Positions 47,891 through 58,494 of a stretch of DNA of 64,000 nt are shown here, piece by piece (position 1 is the stretch's first letter; the number at the start of each line of letters is the position of its first letter). Source of the stretch: Bacteroidales bacterium. GTDB lineage: Bacteria > Bacteroidota > Bacteroidia > Bacteroidales > UBA932. The stretch covers positions 1 through 64,000 of the forward strand of contig JAFXQA010000002.1 in the NCBI GenBank assembly GCA_017527415.1, given 5' to 3'. The translations under genes were made by a program, and so were the position numbers. A model generated the notes under the pieces. The model was not told the DNA's origin. It saw only the letters and a list, made by a program, of their open reading frames with translations, and searched no databases.

Positions 47891-49216
47891 TTACTTCCTG
47901 GTACGGACGGTGGTGGTGGCGCTCATGCCATTGCAGACCACCCTGTAAGCCTGTCCGTCGGTGACGTTATACATGAACGCCTCGGCGGTTTCGGGGAAGT
48001 AGATGCTGTAGGATCCGATAGCCCTGTTGGCATCCTCGGCGAGAGAAGGATCCGCGGCCTTCGCCTTCTGCAGGAGGTCGACTGCAACCCAGTAGTGGGC
48101 GCGTTTCTCGATCTCGTCTCCGCCGCAGGAGGTTGCCCCCCAGATCTGTCCCATCAGGAAATAGGACTTGCCGGCAAAGTTCTCGTCCAGGCTCTTGGCG
48201 TTATCGGCATAGTTGTATGCCTTGGCGAGACGGCCGTTCTTGAAGCAGAATGTCGCTGCCTCGAAACTGTAGCTTGCATCGGTCGATGCGTCGGACGCCT
48301 CATATGCAACAGCCTCGTCGATATACTTCAGGGCGGCATCGATATTGCCTCTGGATGCATTCAGCCGATAGAGGTAGTAGGCCGAATTATAGGAAGGATC
48401 CAACTTATACATGGAGGTGACAGCGTTCAGGAAGAGATCGTTGTCCTGGCAGTCCTCGGTGATGCTCAGCATCTTGACGATGTTGGAAACCAGGGCAAGA
48501 TCGTCGGACCCGGCCTCATAACGGGGAGTGAAGAGGGCGATGAGGTCGCCGCACTCCGCCACCTTGCTCGTGATGAAGAGGCTTTCCAGGTCGGTCTTAA
48601 CCTTCTGGTTCTGCTCAGCCATTGCGGTAGTCTTGGCCGGGGCCTTGTCGAGAAGGTCTACATTCCTCTGATATGTGTTGATCACATCCTCGGCGGAAAG
48701 AACGCCTTTTTTGTAGAGTTCTATCGCCACGTTCATGTTCTGGATGAAGAGGCTGGTGCGGGTATTGTTTCCGTTGCGGGATATGACGTCGTTGAGGCCG
48801 TCGAAAATGGCCTTATCGTCCCCGTTGAGATAGTTGACTATATCTACACCCTTGTTGTTCAGGGCGGATACTGCATACTTGGGGAAAAGTTGTGCGCGCT
48901 CCTCGTGCAGGGTCATCAGCGAGTCGATGAGGGCAGCACGGTAAACGACGTTGCCTTTGTTTTTATTGATGAGTTTACGGATAAGCTCCGTTCCGTTGGT
49001 GAGCATGGTCTGCCTTACTCCGTGAGGGCAGATGGCATAGGCCTTGCGCCAGTTCACGGTAGCGTTGTCATAATCCTTGGCCTTGTAGGAATCGTCGTAA
49101 AAGGACAGGTACTTGATGCAGTTCGCGCTGTCCGCGCCCCATTTTCCCTGTGCCGAAGCCCTGAATCCGGCAAGAACCATTACCATGGTCAATAAAGCTA
49201 CAACAATCTTTTTCAT
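47891..49216 (-). CDS. Exported tetratricopeptide-like protein
   Basis: 441 residues, signal peptide MKKIVVALLTMVMVLAGFRASAQ. Mostly helical with TPR-like pairs (YLSFYDDSYKAKDYDNATVNWRKAY; NSAYYLYRLNASRGNIDAALKYIDEAVAYEA; FCFKNGRLAKAYNYADNAKSLDENFAGKSYFLMGQIWG). The position between lptC and an outer-membrane protein is one I associate with a conserved Bacteroidota envelope operon. A role in protein-protein contact in the periplasm is likely; the exact one is unknown. Confidence 0.85.
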   Translation of the reverse strand: MKKIVVALLTMVMVLAGFRASAQGKWGADSANCIKYLSFYDDSYKAKDYDNATVNWRKAYAICPHGVRQTMLTNGTELIRKLINKNKGNVVYRAALIDSLMTLHEERAQLFPKYAVSALNNKGVDIVNYLNGDDKAIFDGLNDVISRNGNNTRTSLFIQNMNVAIELYKKGVLSAEDVINTYQRNVDLLDKAPAKTTAMAEQNQKVKTDLESLFITSKVAECGDLIALFTPRYEAGSDDLALVSNIVKMLSITEDCQDNDLFLNAVTSMYKLDPSYNSAYYLYRLNASRGNIDAALKYIDEAVAYEASDASTDASYSFEAATFCFKNGRLAKAYNYADNAKSLDENFAGKSYFLMGQIWGATSCGGDEIEKRAHYWVAVDLLQKAKAADPSLAEDANRAIGSYSIYFPETAEAFMYNVTDGQAYRVVCNGMSATTTVRTRK

Positions 49217-49238
49217 ATCTTTCAGGTTATTGAATTAA

Positions 49239-50570
49239 CTATTCATATCTGCGTTTCTGGAACCAAATGTCGTGCAGGTTCAGTCCCACGCAGAACCTTA
49301 TGTATCTCTCCCTCACCAGCCCTGCGTCCGTTGTTCCCCTCTGTCCCATATCTACTCCCAGGGATATCCCGTTATGCAGATAAGTCTCTCTTACAGGGAG
49401 GGTAGCACCAAAAGTGATGCCAAAAGTGCCGATTTCGCTGCCTGCGACTTTGTAATACTCTGTGGTATAATACGCTCCGGCACGGTATGAAAACCTCTTC
49501 CAGCGGTAACGGACATTGAATCTGTCGGGGGTATATTCCAGTCCGGCACGGAAGCACTGCCGCACACCGGCAGCGAACGGAGTCTTGCTTTCCGGGTTGG
49601 CAAAACCGGAAGCGGTACCCATCCCGGTGCCCGTCCAGTCGGCATAGCTGTAATCCAGTTCCGCCCTGATGCGGTCTTCTATGTTGAGGGATACGCCCAC
49701 ACCCAGCTCGGAGGCAAGCCGGACGGAGGCGGAATTCAACCCCAGGGTGTCCGATTTGGATGAAACGACGACGGTCTCGACGCTTCCGACCGACTGATGA
49801 TTGTAGTCTACCGTACCCTTCAGGTTGCTTCCCAGGGTATAGGTGGCGCCGAATCCCAGTTTTGTCTTAGCGTTCAGCTTTTGCTCATACTGAAGCCCGA
49901 ACTTCCCGGTGAAAGAATGAAGTCCGAGGGTATAGCTGTCCTGCACGCTGTTGTTTCCCTTCTGCGCAAACTGTTCCGTAAAATACTTTCCGTAATTACC
50001 GAAAATATAGTCGGCCTCGGCGCCCACGGAAAGATTCTTGGTCAGGGCATATCCGAGCCCGCCGTACAGTTTATAGAGGGCGCCCTGGCCATAATCGTAG
50101 TAAGTGATGTTTCCGGTGTTGGCAATGATCGCCTGGTCGGTTTCCTTGACGGAATAACCATATCCTCCGGCGCTGTAAGGGCTGACTCCCGCCATCATCG
50201 CAAGATTCTTCATGATGGGGAAGGATATCGTCATGCTGCCGATATTCGTGATATTCCTGGCTGAGGACATATTTCCCTGCCTGTATATGTTGTTTGAATT
50301 CAGGAGGGAGAAATCCAGCATGAAAGAAAGGGTATCCCTGACGGGCAGGGATGCAGGGTTGAGGGAATTCAGGTAGCGCACATCCCTGGATGCAATGCCC
50401 ACGCCCGCCATACTGCGGTGATAGGCGGATCCCTGCTGACAGAGGTCTCCTATTCCGAAGATGGAGTAAGGCGTATAAGCCATGTATTCCCCGGACTGGG
50501 CGAAGGCACCTATGCCCGCCAGAGTCAGCGCGGAAAAGATAATTACACTACTGAATATTCTTTTCAACAT
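49239..50570 (-). CDS. Outer-membrane beta-barrel protein (PorV/FadL-like)
   Basis: 443 residues from MLKRIFSSVIIFSALTLAGIGAFAQ. YTPYSIFGIGDLCQQGSAYHRSMAGVGIASRD, NSLNPASLPVRDTLSFMLDFSLLN and the repeated amphipathic strands through to SLGVDMGQRGTTDAGLVRERYIRFCVGLNLHDIWFQKRRYE indicate a 14-strand-like barrel of the Bacteroidota OmpP1/FadL/PorV type. The ATG at 50570 lies inside the end of coaX (23-base overlap). Substrate or client unknown. Confidence 0.85.
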   Translation of the reverse strand: MLKRIFSSVIIFSALTLAGIGAFAQSGEYMAYTPYSIFGIGDLCQQGSAYHRSMAGVGIASRDVRYLNSLNPASLPVRDTLSFMLDFSLLNSNNIYRQGNMSSARNITNIGSMTISFPIMKNLAMMAGVSPYSAGGYGYSVKETDQAIIANTGNITYYDYGQGALYKLYGGLGYALTKNLSVGAEADYIFGNYGKYFTEQFAQKGNNSVQDSYTLGLHSFTGKFGLQYEQKLNAKTKLGFGATYTLGSNLKGTVDYNHQSVGSVETVVVSSKSDTLGLNSASVRLASELGVGVSLNIEDRIRAELDYSYADWTGTGMGTASGFANPESKTPFAAGVRQCFRAGLEYTPDRFNVRYRWKRFSYRAGAYYTTEYYKVAGSEIGTFGITFGATLPVRETYLHNGISLGVDMGQRGTTDAGLVRERYIRFCVGLNLHDIWFQKRRYE

Positions 50571-51276
50571 AGTCGTCCGTAATAAGCGCCAAACCAACCT
50601 GAACCAGATTGCTCACTATGAACAGGGACTGCTTCATTCGCTTGGCAAAATATGTGGCATCTCCGCCGGTGAATACCACCACATGTCCCGGATGCCGGCG
50701 GATGTACCCTTCAATTTCAAACATTATGCCCGAAACGACACCGGACTCAATGGAAGATTCCACAGAGTTGCCTTCATGGGGGATACGGGAAGGGATGTTC
50801 ATCAGCGGTAGCGATCTGGAATAACGGTTCAACGCCTTGAATCGAGTCATGAATCCGGGAGAGACGTTTCCTCCCCTGTATTGCCCGGTTTCCGAAGTCA
50901 GGTCTATGGTGAGCGTGGTTCCGAAATCGAACACGATGCAGGGTTTTCCCTTGAACAGGTAACGCACGGCCAGCAACGATGCCGCTCTGTCGTAGGAAAG
51001 ATAGTCCGGCAGGTCGTAACGCTGGAGTATGTCCGTGTGGGTGCTGTCCAGTATCATAAGATGCCTGCATTCTCCCCGGAGAACAGCCTCTTCTTCCGCA
51101 GTGACAGGCTTGGCGGAGACCACAGCCATTACCTCTGCCTTCTCTTTTTCGGTTATGGAAAGTATGAATTCCATCACCTTCTCCCCTTGATAACGATAGG
51201 TCTTGCCGAGGGTCATTCCCTCGGCCCAGGCAGCCTTGAGAGCCGTGTTGCCAATTTCGATTAGTAAATTAGCCAC
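50548..51276 (-). CDS. coaX: Type III pantothenate kinase CoaX
   Basis: First step of coenzyme A synthesis. 242 residues, ASKHA fold: phosphate-1 loop LLIEIGNTALKAAW (the usual Asp is replaced by Glu, IEIGNT), DYLSYDRAASLLAVRYLFKGKPCIVFDFGTTLTIDL, and the late VVVFTGGDATYF. CoaX does not respond to CoA feedback. Promoter TATCTTTG with a TTG about 19-20 bases upstream lies in the mfd-coaX gap. Confidence 0.93.
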   Translation of the reverse strand: MANLLIEIGNTALKAAWAEGMTLGKTYRYQGEKVMEFILSITEKEKAEVMAVVSAKPVTAEEEAVLRGECRHLMILDSTHTDILQRYDLPDYLSYDRAASLLAVRYLFKGKPCIVFDFGTTLTIDLTSETGQYRGGNVSPGFMTRFKALNRYSRSLPLMNIPSRIPHEGNSVESSIESGVVSGIMFEIEGYIRRHPGHVVVFTGGDATYFAKRMKQSLFIVSNLVQVGLALITDDYVEKNIQ

Positions 51277-51297
51277 TGTCTGATTCTATATAGTCCA

Positions 51298-51305
51298 CAA
51301 AGATA
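51298..51305 (-). promoter_or_regulatory. -7 box of the coaX operon promoter
   Basis: TATCTTTG on the minus strand, 22 bases upstream of the coaX ATG. TTGA about 19 bases further upstream (inside the mfd 3' end) could be the -33 element, a good consensus spacing. Confidence 0.6.
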
Positions 51306-51310
51306 CTAAA

Positions 51311-54300
51311 TTATACTAATTTATTCAAGAGCGACCATGCTCCCTGAAGGCCGTCTACTCCGTGGGCGACAAGTTTAAGTTTACGGTCTGTCTGCTTGAG
51401 AACGAAGGGAGTGGTGCCTGAAGATACGACGGCAAGTATCTTTTCGAAAACGTCGGACTTGAAATATGGGGAATTCTCCAGGGAGATGAACCAGCATATG
51501 CACATGCCGTTCTTTACTATTATCTTTTCGAAACCCAGTCTCATCCCGAGGTTGCGTATCTTAACCACCGTGAATAGATTCGATACCGCCTGGGGGATGC
51601 GCCCGAAACGGTCGGTAAGATGCATTGACAGGCGGTCCAGATCCTTCTCGGAATCCATGGAATCGAGTTGTTTATAGATACGTATTTTCTCGGCGAGAAT
51701 ATCTATGTAGTCGTCGGGAATAAGGGCTTCCTGGTCTGTTTCAACAGTGCAGTCGGAAATATATTTCTCCCTACTCTTATTCACCTGTATACCCGTTTCT
51801 ATGCCGAGTTCGTCCATAGCTTCATTTATAACCTTCTGAAAGGTTTCGTAACCCATGTCCATCATGAATCCGCTCTGCTCGGCACCCAGCAGGTTGCCGG
51901 CACCCCGGATATCCAGGTCCTGCATGGCGATATTGAAACCGCTCCCCAGGTCGGAGAATTCTTCAATTGCGCGAAGGCGCCTCCGCGCTTCTTCCGTGAC
52001 CGATGCCAGAGGCGGAACTATCAGATAGCAGAAAGCTTTGCGGTTGGATCGCCCGACCCTTCCCCGAAGCTGGTGCAGGTCGCTCAGACCTATGTTCTGG
52101 GCCTGGTTGATTATTATTGTATTCGCATTGGGGATATCCAGCCCGTTCTCAATTATGGTGGTACAGAGAAGTATATCGTAGTCTCCTCTAATAAATCCGA
52201 GCATCCTGTCTTCAAGCTGACGGGATTCCATCTGCCCGTGGGCCATGCAAATCCTGGCATCCGGCACCAGTCTCTTCAGTATGATCTCGATGTGGGGAAG
52301 TTCTTCGACCTTATTATGGAGAAAGAATACCTGGCCGCCGCGGTTAAGTTCATAGTTTATTATGCTTTTTACCTCTCTCTCATCGAAGAGAATTATCTCG
52401 GTCTGCACCGGGATGCGGTTTGGAGGGGGAGTATTGATTATACTCAGGTCCCTGGCACCCAGCAGGGAGAACTGGAGAGTGCGCGGGATAGGTGTAGCTG
52501 TGAGGGTGAGGGTATCTACAGATGTCTTGAATTGGCGCAGGCGCTCCTTGGCGGCCACCCCGAATTTCTGTTCCTCGTCTATAATCAGCAGGCCCAGGTC
52601 CTTGAATTCAAAACCGGATCCAAGAATCTTGTGTGTTCCTATGATTATATCTATCTGTCCGGCAGATACTTTTTGTTTTATGTCTGATATCTGTCCGGCA
52701 GTGCGAAGACGGCTTACGTAATCTACTGTGCAAGGAAAGTTCACCAGACGGGAGGTGAAGGTGTTATAGTGCTGCAGTGCGAGGATGGTAGTAGGCACAA
52801 GAACGGCTACCTGCTTGCCGTCGGTAACTGCCTTGAATGCGGCACGTATAGCCACTTCCGTCTTACCGAATCCCACATCTCCGCATACCAGACGGTCCAT
52901 GGGGCAGGAATCTTCCATATCCCTTTTGACCGCTATGGTGGCTGCCTCCTGGTCGGGTGTATCTTCAAAAATAAAAGATGATTCAAGTTCATCCTGCAGA
53001 TAGGTGTCTGCCGAGAAGGCGAATCCCTTCGTGGCACGCCGCTTGGCATAGAGTTGGATCAGGTCTTTGGCAATATCCTTTACCTTGCGCTTGGCATTAG
53101 CCTTGAGGGTGGACCATGTCTTGGACCCGAGTTTATTGATCCGCGGCTGTTCTCCCTCGGCAGAGCGGAAGAGGGAAAGTTTATTAAGTGCGTGGACGGA
53201 TACAAATACCACATCCCCATCCTTGTAGTTTATCTTCACCACCTCGCGGCTGCGTCCCTTTTCGTCAAACATGCGCACCAGACCGCCGAACACCCCGATA
53301 CCATAGTCTATGTGGACTACATAATCCCCTATATTGAAAGAATTCAGGTCGTTAATGGTAAGCTGCTCACTCTTTTCTACCGTCCGGCGTATGGATACCC
53401 TGTGAAAACGGTCGAATATCTCGTGGTCTGAATAACGTGCGATCTTTGCATCCTCATCCACGAATCCCTCGTGGATATTCTTTCCTTCTACGAATTCAGG
53501 GAGTATCCCTCCTTCGCTGCTTATTATGGACCGTATCCTGTTTATCTGGGAGGATTTCTCCGCATATATCAACACCTTGTATCCGTTTTCTACCTTAGTG
53601 CGGATATCCTCTTCGAGAAGGTCGAAGTTCTTGTTGAATCTGGGCTGGGGAGTGATATGGAATTTTTCTATATCTCCCTTCTTCATTCCTACCGGTACCT
53701 GGAGAAATACCCGGCGGAAAGCTGCCGTGTGCGGGAAGAAATCCTTTTCTCTGTAAACATCTGCGGAATCCAGCCAAACGGTGCTTTCTGAAGGGATGAT
53801 ATCCAGAATGCTTTCCCCTTCGTCGGAAATGTCTGAAAGGAAACTTCCTATAATATCTACGCTTTCTTTTCCTTCTTTTGAAATCTGGGTGTTACAGTCG
53901 AAGACGCTTATGGCTTCTATTTCATTTCCCCAGAATGAAATGCGGTATGGAAGGTTGTCGGAGTAAGAAAAAATATCTATCAGGGAACCCCTGATGGCGT
54001 ATTGGCCGGGGGTTGAAACAAAGTCGGTACGTTCAAACCCCTGACTGTTCAATGTGGAAACGATGGTATTGAAACTGATTTCCTGGCCTTTGGACAGGGT
54101 GAATATATTACCGCTCCTGCGGCCGGAGAAGGATATCCTTTCCTCCAGGGCATCTGCGCAGCATATTATAAATACCTTTTCTCCTTTATTCTTGAGTACG
54201 GCATTGATTGCAGCTGTGCGCTGAACACTGATGGATGACTTATAATTGCTCCTTTCTATATTTTTTCCATTAGAGGGAAGAAGGAAAACCCTGTCTCCTT

Positions 54301-54469
54301 CTATAAGATTATAAAGGTCGGAAGTGCAATATTCAGCTGATTCTTTATCCGGCAGTATTACCAGGTTTATTCCCTCCGGAGCTGCTTCACTTATTATAAA
54401 CCATCTTGCAGAAAGGAAGAGTCCGCTGCAGTAAACAGTTTTTTCTTTATCTATCCGGGTTTTTAACAT
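51311..54469 (-). CDS. mfd: Transcription-repair coupling factor Mfd
   Basis: 1052 residues, slightly shorter than the 1150 of E. coli. UvrB-homologous N-terminus, RNA polymerase-interacting domain (INDLNSFNIGDYVVHIDYGIGVFGGL) and the SF2 translocase: Walker A CGDVGFGKTEVAIRA, DEEQ box LLIIDEEQKFG, TATPIPRTLQ, and C-terminal TRCF domain. It removes RNA polymerase stalled at lesions and recruits UvrA. The ATG at 54469 opens onto the AT-rich divergent region with ruvB. Confidence 0.97.
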   Translation of the reverse strand: MLKTRIDKEKTVYCSGLFLSARWFIISEAAPEGINLVILPDKESAEYCTSDLYNLIEGDRVFLLPSNGKNIERSNYKSSISVQRTAAINAVLKNKGEKVFIICCADALEERISFSGRRSGNIFTLSKGQEISFNTIVSTLNSQGFERTDFVSTPGQYAIRGSLIDIFSYSDNLPYRISFWGNEIEAISVFDCNTQISKEGKESVDIIGSFLSDISDEGESILDIIPSESTVWLDSADVYREKDFFPHTAAFRRVFLQVPVGMKKGDIEKFHITPQPRFNKNFDLLEEDIRTKVENGYKVLIYAEKSSQINRIRSIISSEGGILPEFVEGKNIHEGFVDEDAKIARYSDHEIFDRFHRVSIRRTVEKSEQLTINDLNSFNIGDYVVHIDYGIGVFGGLVRMFDEKGRSREVVKINYKDGDVVFVSVHALNKLSLFRSAEGEQPRINKLGSKTWSTLKANAKRKVKDIAKDLIQLYAKRRATKGFAFSADTYLQDELESSFIFEDTPDQEAATIAVKRDMEDSCPMDRLVCGDVGFGKTEVAIRAAFKAVTDGKQVAVLVPTTILALQHYNTFTSRLVNFPCTVDYVSRLRTAGQISDIKQKVSAGQIDIIIGTHKILGSGFEFKDLGLLIIDEEQKFGVAAKERLRQFKTSVDTLTLTATPIPRTLQFSLLGARDLSIINTPPPNRIPVQTEIILFDEREVKSIINYELNRGGQVFFLHNKVEELPHIEIILKRLVPDARICMAHGQMESRQLEDRMLGFIRGDYDILLCTTIIENGLDIPNANTIIINQAQNIGLSDLHQLRGRVGRSNRKAFCYLIVPPLASVTEEARRRLRAIEEFSDLGSGFNIAMQDLDIRGAGNLLGAEQSGFMMDMGYETFQKVINEAMDELGIETGIQVNKSREKYISDCTVETDQEALIPDDYIDILAEKIRIYKQLDSMDSEKDLDRLSMHLTDRFGRIPQAVSNLFTVVKIRNLGMRLGFEKIIVKNGMCICWFISLENSPYFKSDVFEKILAVVSSGTTPFVLKQTDRKLKLVAHGVDGLQGAWSLLNKLV

Positions 54470-54484
54470 AAACTCCAGTATTCC

Positions 54485-54526
54485 TATTGATAAGTTGTTG
54501 ATAAAACTGTTGATAACTTATTAACA
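54485..54526. other. AT-rich divergent region with DnaA-box-like repeats
   Basis: TATTGATAA (54485), TGTTGATAA (54496) and TGTTGATAA (54508) are spaced 11-12 bases apart in the same direction, followed by TTATTAACA (54518) on the other strand. The reverse complement TTATCAACA differs from the DnaA consensus TTATNCACA at one position. The rest of 54470-54715 is extremely AT-rich, with several TTAACA and poly-T/A tracts. Origin function is not shown. Confidence 0.3.
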
Positions 54527-54682
54527 ACTCGAGCACTTTTTTAATCAACAGTTTTTTAATAAACAGCTTTTAAGGTTCTTAACATATTCTTATTTTATAA
54601 TCTCATTATTATCAATTAGTTATAAAGTTTTTAACATTTTAACAACCAAATAAACAATAATAGATTTACAAATAAAAAGAAC

Positions 54683-54690
54683 TATATTTG
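54683..54690 (+). promoter_or_regulatory. -7 box of the ruvB promoter
   Basis: TATATTTG, a perfect TAnnTTTG match, 25 bases upstream of the ruvB ATG. Confidence 0.55.
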
Positions 54691-54715
54691 TATTTGGAAT
54701 TAAAAACTGGGAACG

Positions 54716-55735
54716 ATGTCAGATTTCAACCCCCACGATACAAACGAAGGCAAAGATAAGGAATTGGACGGAATAATCCGCCCTCGGGAACTTGAAGATT
54801 TCACGGGACAGGGAGAAATTGTATCCAACCTGAAAGTTTATATCAAGGCCGCAAAATTACGTGGGGAAACCTTGGACCATACTCTGTTCCACGGTCCTCC
54901 CGGTCTGGGAAAGACTACCCTTGCACATATCATAGCCAATGAGATGGGGGTGAATATGAAGATTACTTCCGGTCCGGTACTTGACCGTCCGGGGGATCTG
55001 GCGGGGCTTCTTACCTCCCTTGAACCAGGAGATGTCCTCTTTATCGATGAAATCCACCGTCTTTCGCCTGAGGTAGAGGAATATCTTTACTCAGCAATGG
55101 AGGATTTTGTGATAGATATAATGATAGACAAGGGCCCCGGGGCCAGATCCGTGCGTATATCCCTTAATCCTTTTACCCTTGTAGGAGCTACTACGCGAAG
55201 CGGTCTGCTCACAGCTCCGCTCCGTGCCCGCTTCGGCATAACCTGCCCGATGGAGTATTACGATACGGCCGACCTTGTGAAAATAGTTAAGCGAAGCGCC
55301 GGAATACTGAAGGTGGATATAGATGATTCTGCAGCACAGGAGATTGCCATGCGCAGCCGCGGAACTCCACGTATATGCAATTCACTATTAAGAAGGGTCA
55401 GGGATTTTGCCCAGGTGGAGGGTGACGGACGTATAGACCTCAATATATCCAAGTATGCTCTGGATAAGCTTCATATAGACACCCTTGGGTTGGATTCTAT
55501 TGATAATAAGATACTTCGCACGATAATAGAGAAGTTCAAAGGTGGGCCGGTCGGTGCCAATACCCTGGCTACGGCGATCAGTGAAGATCAGGGTACTTAT
55601 GAGGAGGTTTATGAACCATTCCTGATTAAAGAAGGTTTTATACTTCGCACTCAGCGCGGGCGTATAGCGACCGACCTTGCGTATAAGCATTTAGGTGTGA
55701 TCAAGGCCTCCAGTGACGATAATACCCTGTTTTAG
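54716..55735 (+). CDS. ruvB: Holliday junction branch-migration ATPase RuvB
   Basis: 339 residues. Walker [18 protein letters not shown], Walker [25 protein letters not shown], sensor [18 protein letters not shown] and the C-terminal winged-helix ([22 protein letters not shown]). Works as a hexameric motor with RuvA, whose gene is at 62.9 kb on the other strand rather than adjacent. The N-terminal [15 protein letters not shown] is standard. Confidence 0.97.
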   Translation: MSDFNPHDTNEGKDKELDGIIRPRELEDFTGQGEIVSNLKVYIKAAKLRGETLDHTLFHGPPGLGKTTLAHIIANEMGVNMKITSGPVLDRPGDLAGLLTSLEPGDVLFIDEIHRLSPEVEEYLYSAMEDFVIDIMIDKGPGARSVRISLNPFTLVGATTRSGLLTAPLRARFGITCPMEYYDTADLVKIVKRSAGILKVDIDDSAAQEIAMRSRGTPRICNSLLRRVRDFAQVEGDGRIDLNISKYALDKLHIDTLGLDSIDNKILRTIIEKFKGGPVGANTLATAISEDQGTYEEVYEPFLIKEGFILRTQRGRIATDLAYKHLGVIKASSDDNTLF

Positions 55736-55795
55736 CCTTGTCCTTCTCGCGAAAAATGAGTAATATTGCAGACTATTTAATAACATTAATATAAA

Positions 55796-57742
55796 ATGGC
55801 AGATAAACTTATCTCTAAGATTCCTGACGGCCCTTTGTCTGAGAAATGGACGAAGCGCAAGTCGGAAATTCATCTGGTCAGTCCCAATAATAAAAGAAAA
55901 CTCGAGATAATAGTGGTTGGAACCGGTCTCGGAGGCGCATCAGCAGCCGCGAGTCTTGGTGAACTCGGCTACAACGTCAAGGTTTTCTGCATCAGTGATT
56001 CTCCCCGTCGGGCCCACTCTATCGCAGCCCAGGGTGGAATAAATGCAGCAAAAAACTACCAGAACGACAACGATTCCATCTACAGGCTTTTCTATGACAC
56101 CATCAAGGGAGGTGACTATCGCGCCCGCGAAGCCAATGTTTACCGTCTTGCAGAGGTAAGTGCCGCCATTATAGACCAGTGTGTTGCCCAGGGAATTCCT
56201 TTCGCACGTGAATACGGCGGATATCTTGCCAACCGTTCTTTTGGTGGAGTGCAGGTGAGCCGTACTTTCTACGCCCGTGGGCAAACCGGTCAGCAATTGC
56301 TTTTGGGTGCCTATGCATCTCTGAATAAGGAAATAGCCGCCGGCACGGTGACGAGTTATCCTCGTCATGAGATGCTGGATCTGGTAGTTATCAACGGAGA
56401 GGCGAAGGGTATTATAGCCCGTAATCTTGTGACCGGCCAACTGGAGCGCTTTGGGGCTCACGCGGTTGTTATTGCTACCGGCGGATATGGAAACACTTAT
56501 TTCCTTTCTACCAACGCTATGAACAGCAATGGCTCTGCTGCCATGCAGTGCTACCGTAAGGGTGCTTTCTTTGCAAACCCCTGCTTCGCTCAGATACATC
56601 CTACCTGTATCCCTGTCCATGGAGATCAGCAGTGCAAACTCACCCTTATGAGTGAATCCCTGCGTAACGACGGCCGTATCTGGGTACCTAAGAAGTTGGA
56701 GGATGTAGAGAAACTCCGCAAACATCAGATCAAAGCCTCCCAGATTCCTGAAGAGGACCGTGATTATTATCTCGAGCGCCGTTATCCTGCCTTCGGCAAC
56801 CTGGTTCCCCGTGATGTTGCATCCCGTGCAGCAAAGGAGCGCTGCGATGCCGGATTTGGTGTGAATGAGACCGGTAAAGCCGTGTTTCTCGACTTCTCCG
56901 ATGCTATCCGCCGTCTTGGCCACCAGAAGGTTGCCGAACGTTATGGAAACCTCTTCGAGATGTATGAGAAGATTACCGCTTCGTCCCCCTGGGAGGAGCC
57001 TATGATGATTTATCCCGCCATCCACTACACCATGGGAGGAATCTGGGTTGATTACGACTTACAGACTACTATTCCCGGCCTTTATGCCATAGGTGAAGCC
57101 AACTTCTCCGACCACGGCGGGAACCGCCTCGGTGCATCCGCCCTCATGCAGGGTCTTGCAGATGGTTACTTCGTGATTCCTGTTACCATAGGTGATTATC
57201 TCTCACATAAGTTTGCAGAACCTAAGACCGATATCAACGCCCCCGAATTTGTGGCAGCGGAAAAGGCTGTCCAGGCCCGTATAGATAAGCTTTTTGCTAT
57301 CAATGGCACCGAGACTGTGGATTCTATCCATAAGGAACTCGGCCATATAATGTGGGATTATGTCGGAATGGCCCGCGATGAAGAAGGCCTGAAGTCGGCT
57401 ATAGCCCAGATCAAGGCCCTCCGCGAGCGTTTTTATAAAGAAGTTAAAGTTCCCGGAACCCAGTTCGAGTTTAATCAGGAACTGGAGAAGGCTCTCCGCC
57501 TCGAAGATTTCTTCGATATCGGTGAACTGATGGCTTATGATGCCTTGAACCGCAGGGAATCCTGCGGCGGACATTTCCGTGTGGAAAGCCAGACTGAAGA
57601 GGGAGAAGCCAAGCGTGATGATAAGAACTTTATGTATGTAGCTGCTTGGGAATATAAAGGAGAGGGCAAGGAGCCTGAACTCCATAAAGAGGAACTCAAA
57701 TACGAGTTTATTGAGGTTAAGACAAGAAACTATAAAGACTGA
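55796..57742 (+). CDS. sdhA: Fumarate reductase/succinate dehydrogenase flavoprotein subunit
   Basis: 648 residues. FAD site [21 protein letters not shown], the covalent-FAD histidine region [17 protein letters not shown], substrate-binding HPT motif ([11 protein letters not shown]) and the C-terminal [41 protein letters not shown]. Length and sequence match the Bacteroidota type used mainly as fumarate reductase in anaerobes. It is followed 8 bases later by the iron-sulfur subunit. No cytochrome b gene precedes it; ruvB ends 60 bases upstream. Confidence 0.96.
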   Translation: MADKLISKIPDGPLSEKWTKRKSEIHLVSPNNKRKLEIIVVGTGLGGASAAASLGELGYNVKVFCISDSPRRAHSIAAQGGINAAKNYQNDNDSIYRLFYDTIKGGDYRAREANVYRLAEVSAAIIDQCVAQGIPFAREYGGYLANRSFGGVQVSRTFYARGQTGQQLLLGAYASLNKEIAAGTVTSYPRHEMLDLVVINGEAKGIIARNLVTGQLERFGAHAVVIATGGYGNTYFLSTNAMNSNGSAAMQCYRKGAFFANPCFAQIHPTCIPVHGDQQCKLTLMSESLRNDGRIWVPKKLEDVEKLRKHQIKASQIPEEDRDYYLERRYPAFGNLVPRDVASRAAKERCDAGFGVNETGKAVFLDFSDAIRRLGHQKVAERYGNLFEMYEKITASSPWEEPMMIYPAIHYTMGGIWVDYDLQTTIPGLYAIGEANFSDHGGNRLGASALMQGLADGYFVIPVTIGDYLSHKFAEPKTDINAPEFVAAEKAVQARIDKLFAINGTETVDSIHKELGHIMWDYVGMARDEEGLKSAIAQIKALRERFYKEVKVPGTQFEFNQELEKALRLEDFFDIGELMAYDALNRRESCGGHFRVESQTEEGEAKRDDKNFMYVAAWEYKGEGKEPELHKEELKYEFIEVKTRNYKD

Positions 57743-57750
57743 GCACGAGT

Positions 57751-58494
57751 ATGAATTTCAATGTTAAGATATGGCGTCAGCGTAACGCCAAGGCAAAAGG
57801 ACATTTTGAGACTTATCATATAGATGATATTGAGTCCGATGCTTCCTTCCTGGAAATGCTCGACATTCTCAACGAGAAGTTGATCCGTGAGGGAATAGAT
57901 CCGGTTTCTTTCGACCACGACTGCCGTGAAGGTATCTGCGGAGCCTGCTCCCTTTATATAGACGGCCGCGCACATGGTCCGGATGACCATGTTACCACAT
58001 GCCAGCTGTTCATGCGTCATTTCAAGGATGGTGCAACCATTACCGTGGAACCGTGGCGCAGCTCTGCATTCCCTGTAATCAAAGACCTTGTGGTAGACCG
58101 CAGGGCTTTCGATAAGGTTCTTCAGGCCGGTGGATTCATCTCTGTGCGAACCGGATCTGCTCAGGATGCCAATAACATCCTCATTGGTCACGATACCGCT
58201 GAAGAGAGCATGGATGCTGCGGCATGTATCGGTTGTGGCGCCTGTGTGGCAACCTGTAAGAATGGTTCCGCCATGTTGTTTGTAGCCGCCCGTGTGAGTT
58301 CTCTCGCACTGCTTCCTCAGGGTAAGGTGGAGGGAGCAAAGCGTGCCCGCGCCATGGTCCGGAAGATGGATGAACTGGGATTCGGTAACTGCACGAATAC
58401 CCGCGCCTGCGAATTGGAATGCCCTAAGGGTATATCAGTGGCTCATATCGCACGCCTTAACCGGGAATATCTCAAGGCAAAGTTCTCTGAGTAG
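57751..58494 (+). CDS. sdhB: Fumarate reductase/succinate dehydrogenase iron-sulfur subunit
   Basis: 247 residues. [2Fe-2S] ligands in [27 protein letters not shown], then two cysteine clusters [11 protein letters not shown] and [15 protein letters not shown] for the [4Fe-4S] and [3Fe-4S] centres. Transfers electrons between the flavoprotein and the quinone-reactive membrane subunit, which is not encoded next to it. The stop is directly adjacent to the hflX stop on the other strand. Confidence 0.96.
   Translation: MNFNVKIWRQRNAKAKGHFETYHIDDIESDASFLEMLDILNEKLIREGIDPVSFDHDCREGICGACSLYIDGRAHGPDDHVTTCQLFMRHFKDGATITVEPWRSSAFPVIKDLVVDRRAFDKVLQAGGFISVRTGSAQDANNILIGHDTAEESMDAAACIGCGACVATCKNGSAMLFVAARVSSLALLPQGKVEGAKRARAMVRKMDELGFGNCTNTRACELECPKGISVAHIARLNREYLKAKFSE

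Noticed and set aside
48095..49195. Plus-strand frame opposite the TPR-like gene
   Set aside because: The minus-strand gene has a signal peptide and operon context; the plus frame has neither start context nor recognisable protein features.
54470..54715. tRNA or small RNA gene in the mfd-ruvB gap
   Set aside because: The region is extremely AT-rich with no cloverleaf or stable GC stem.
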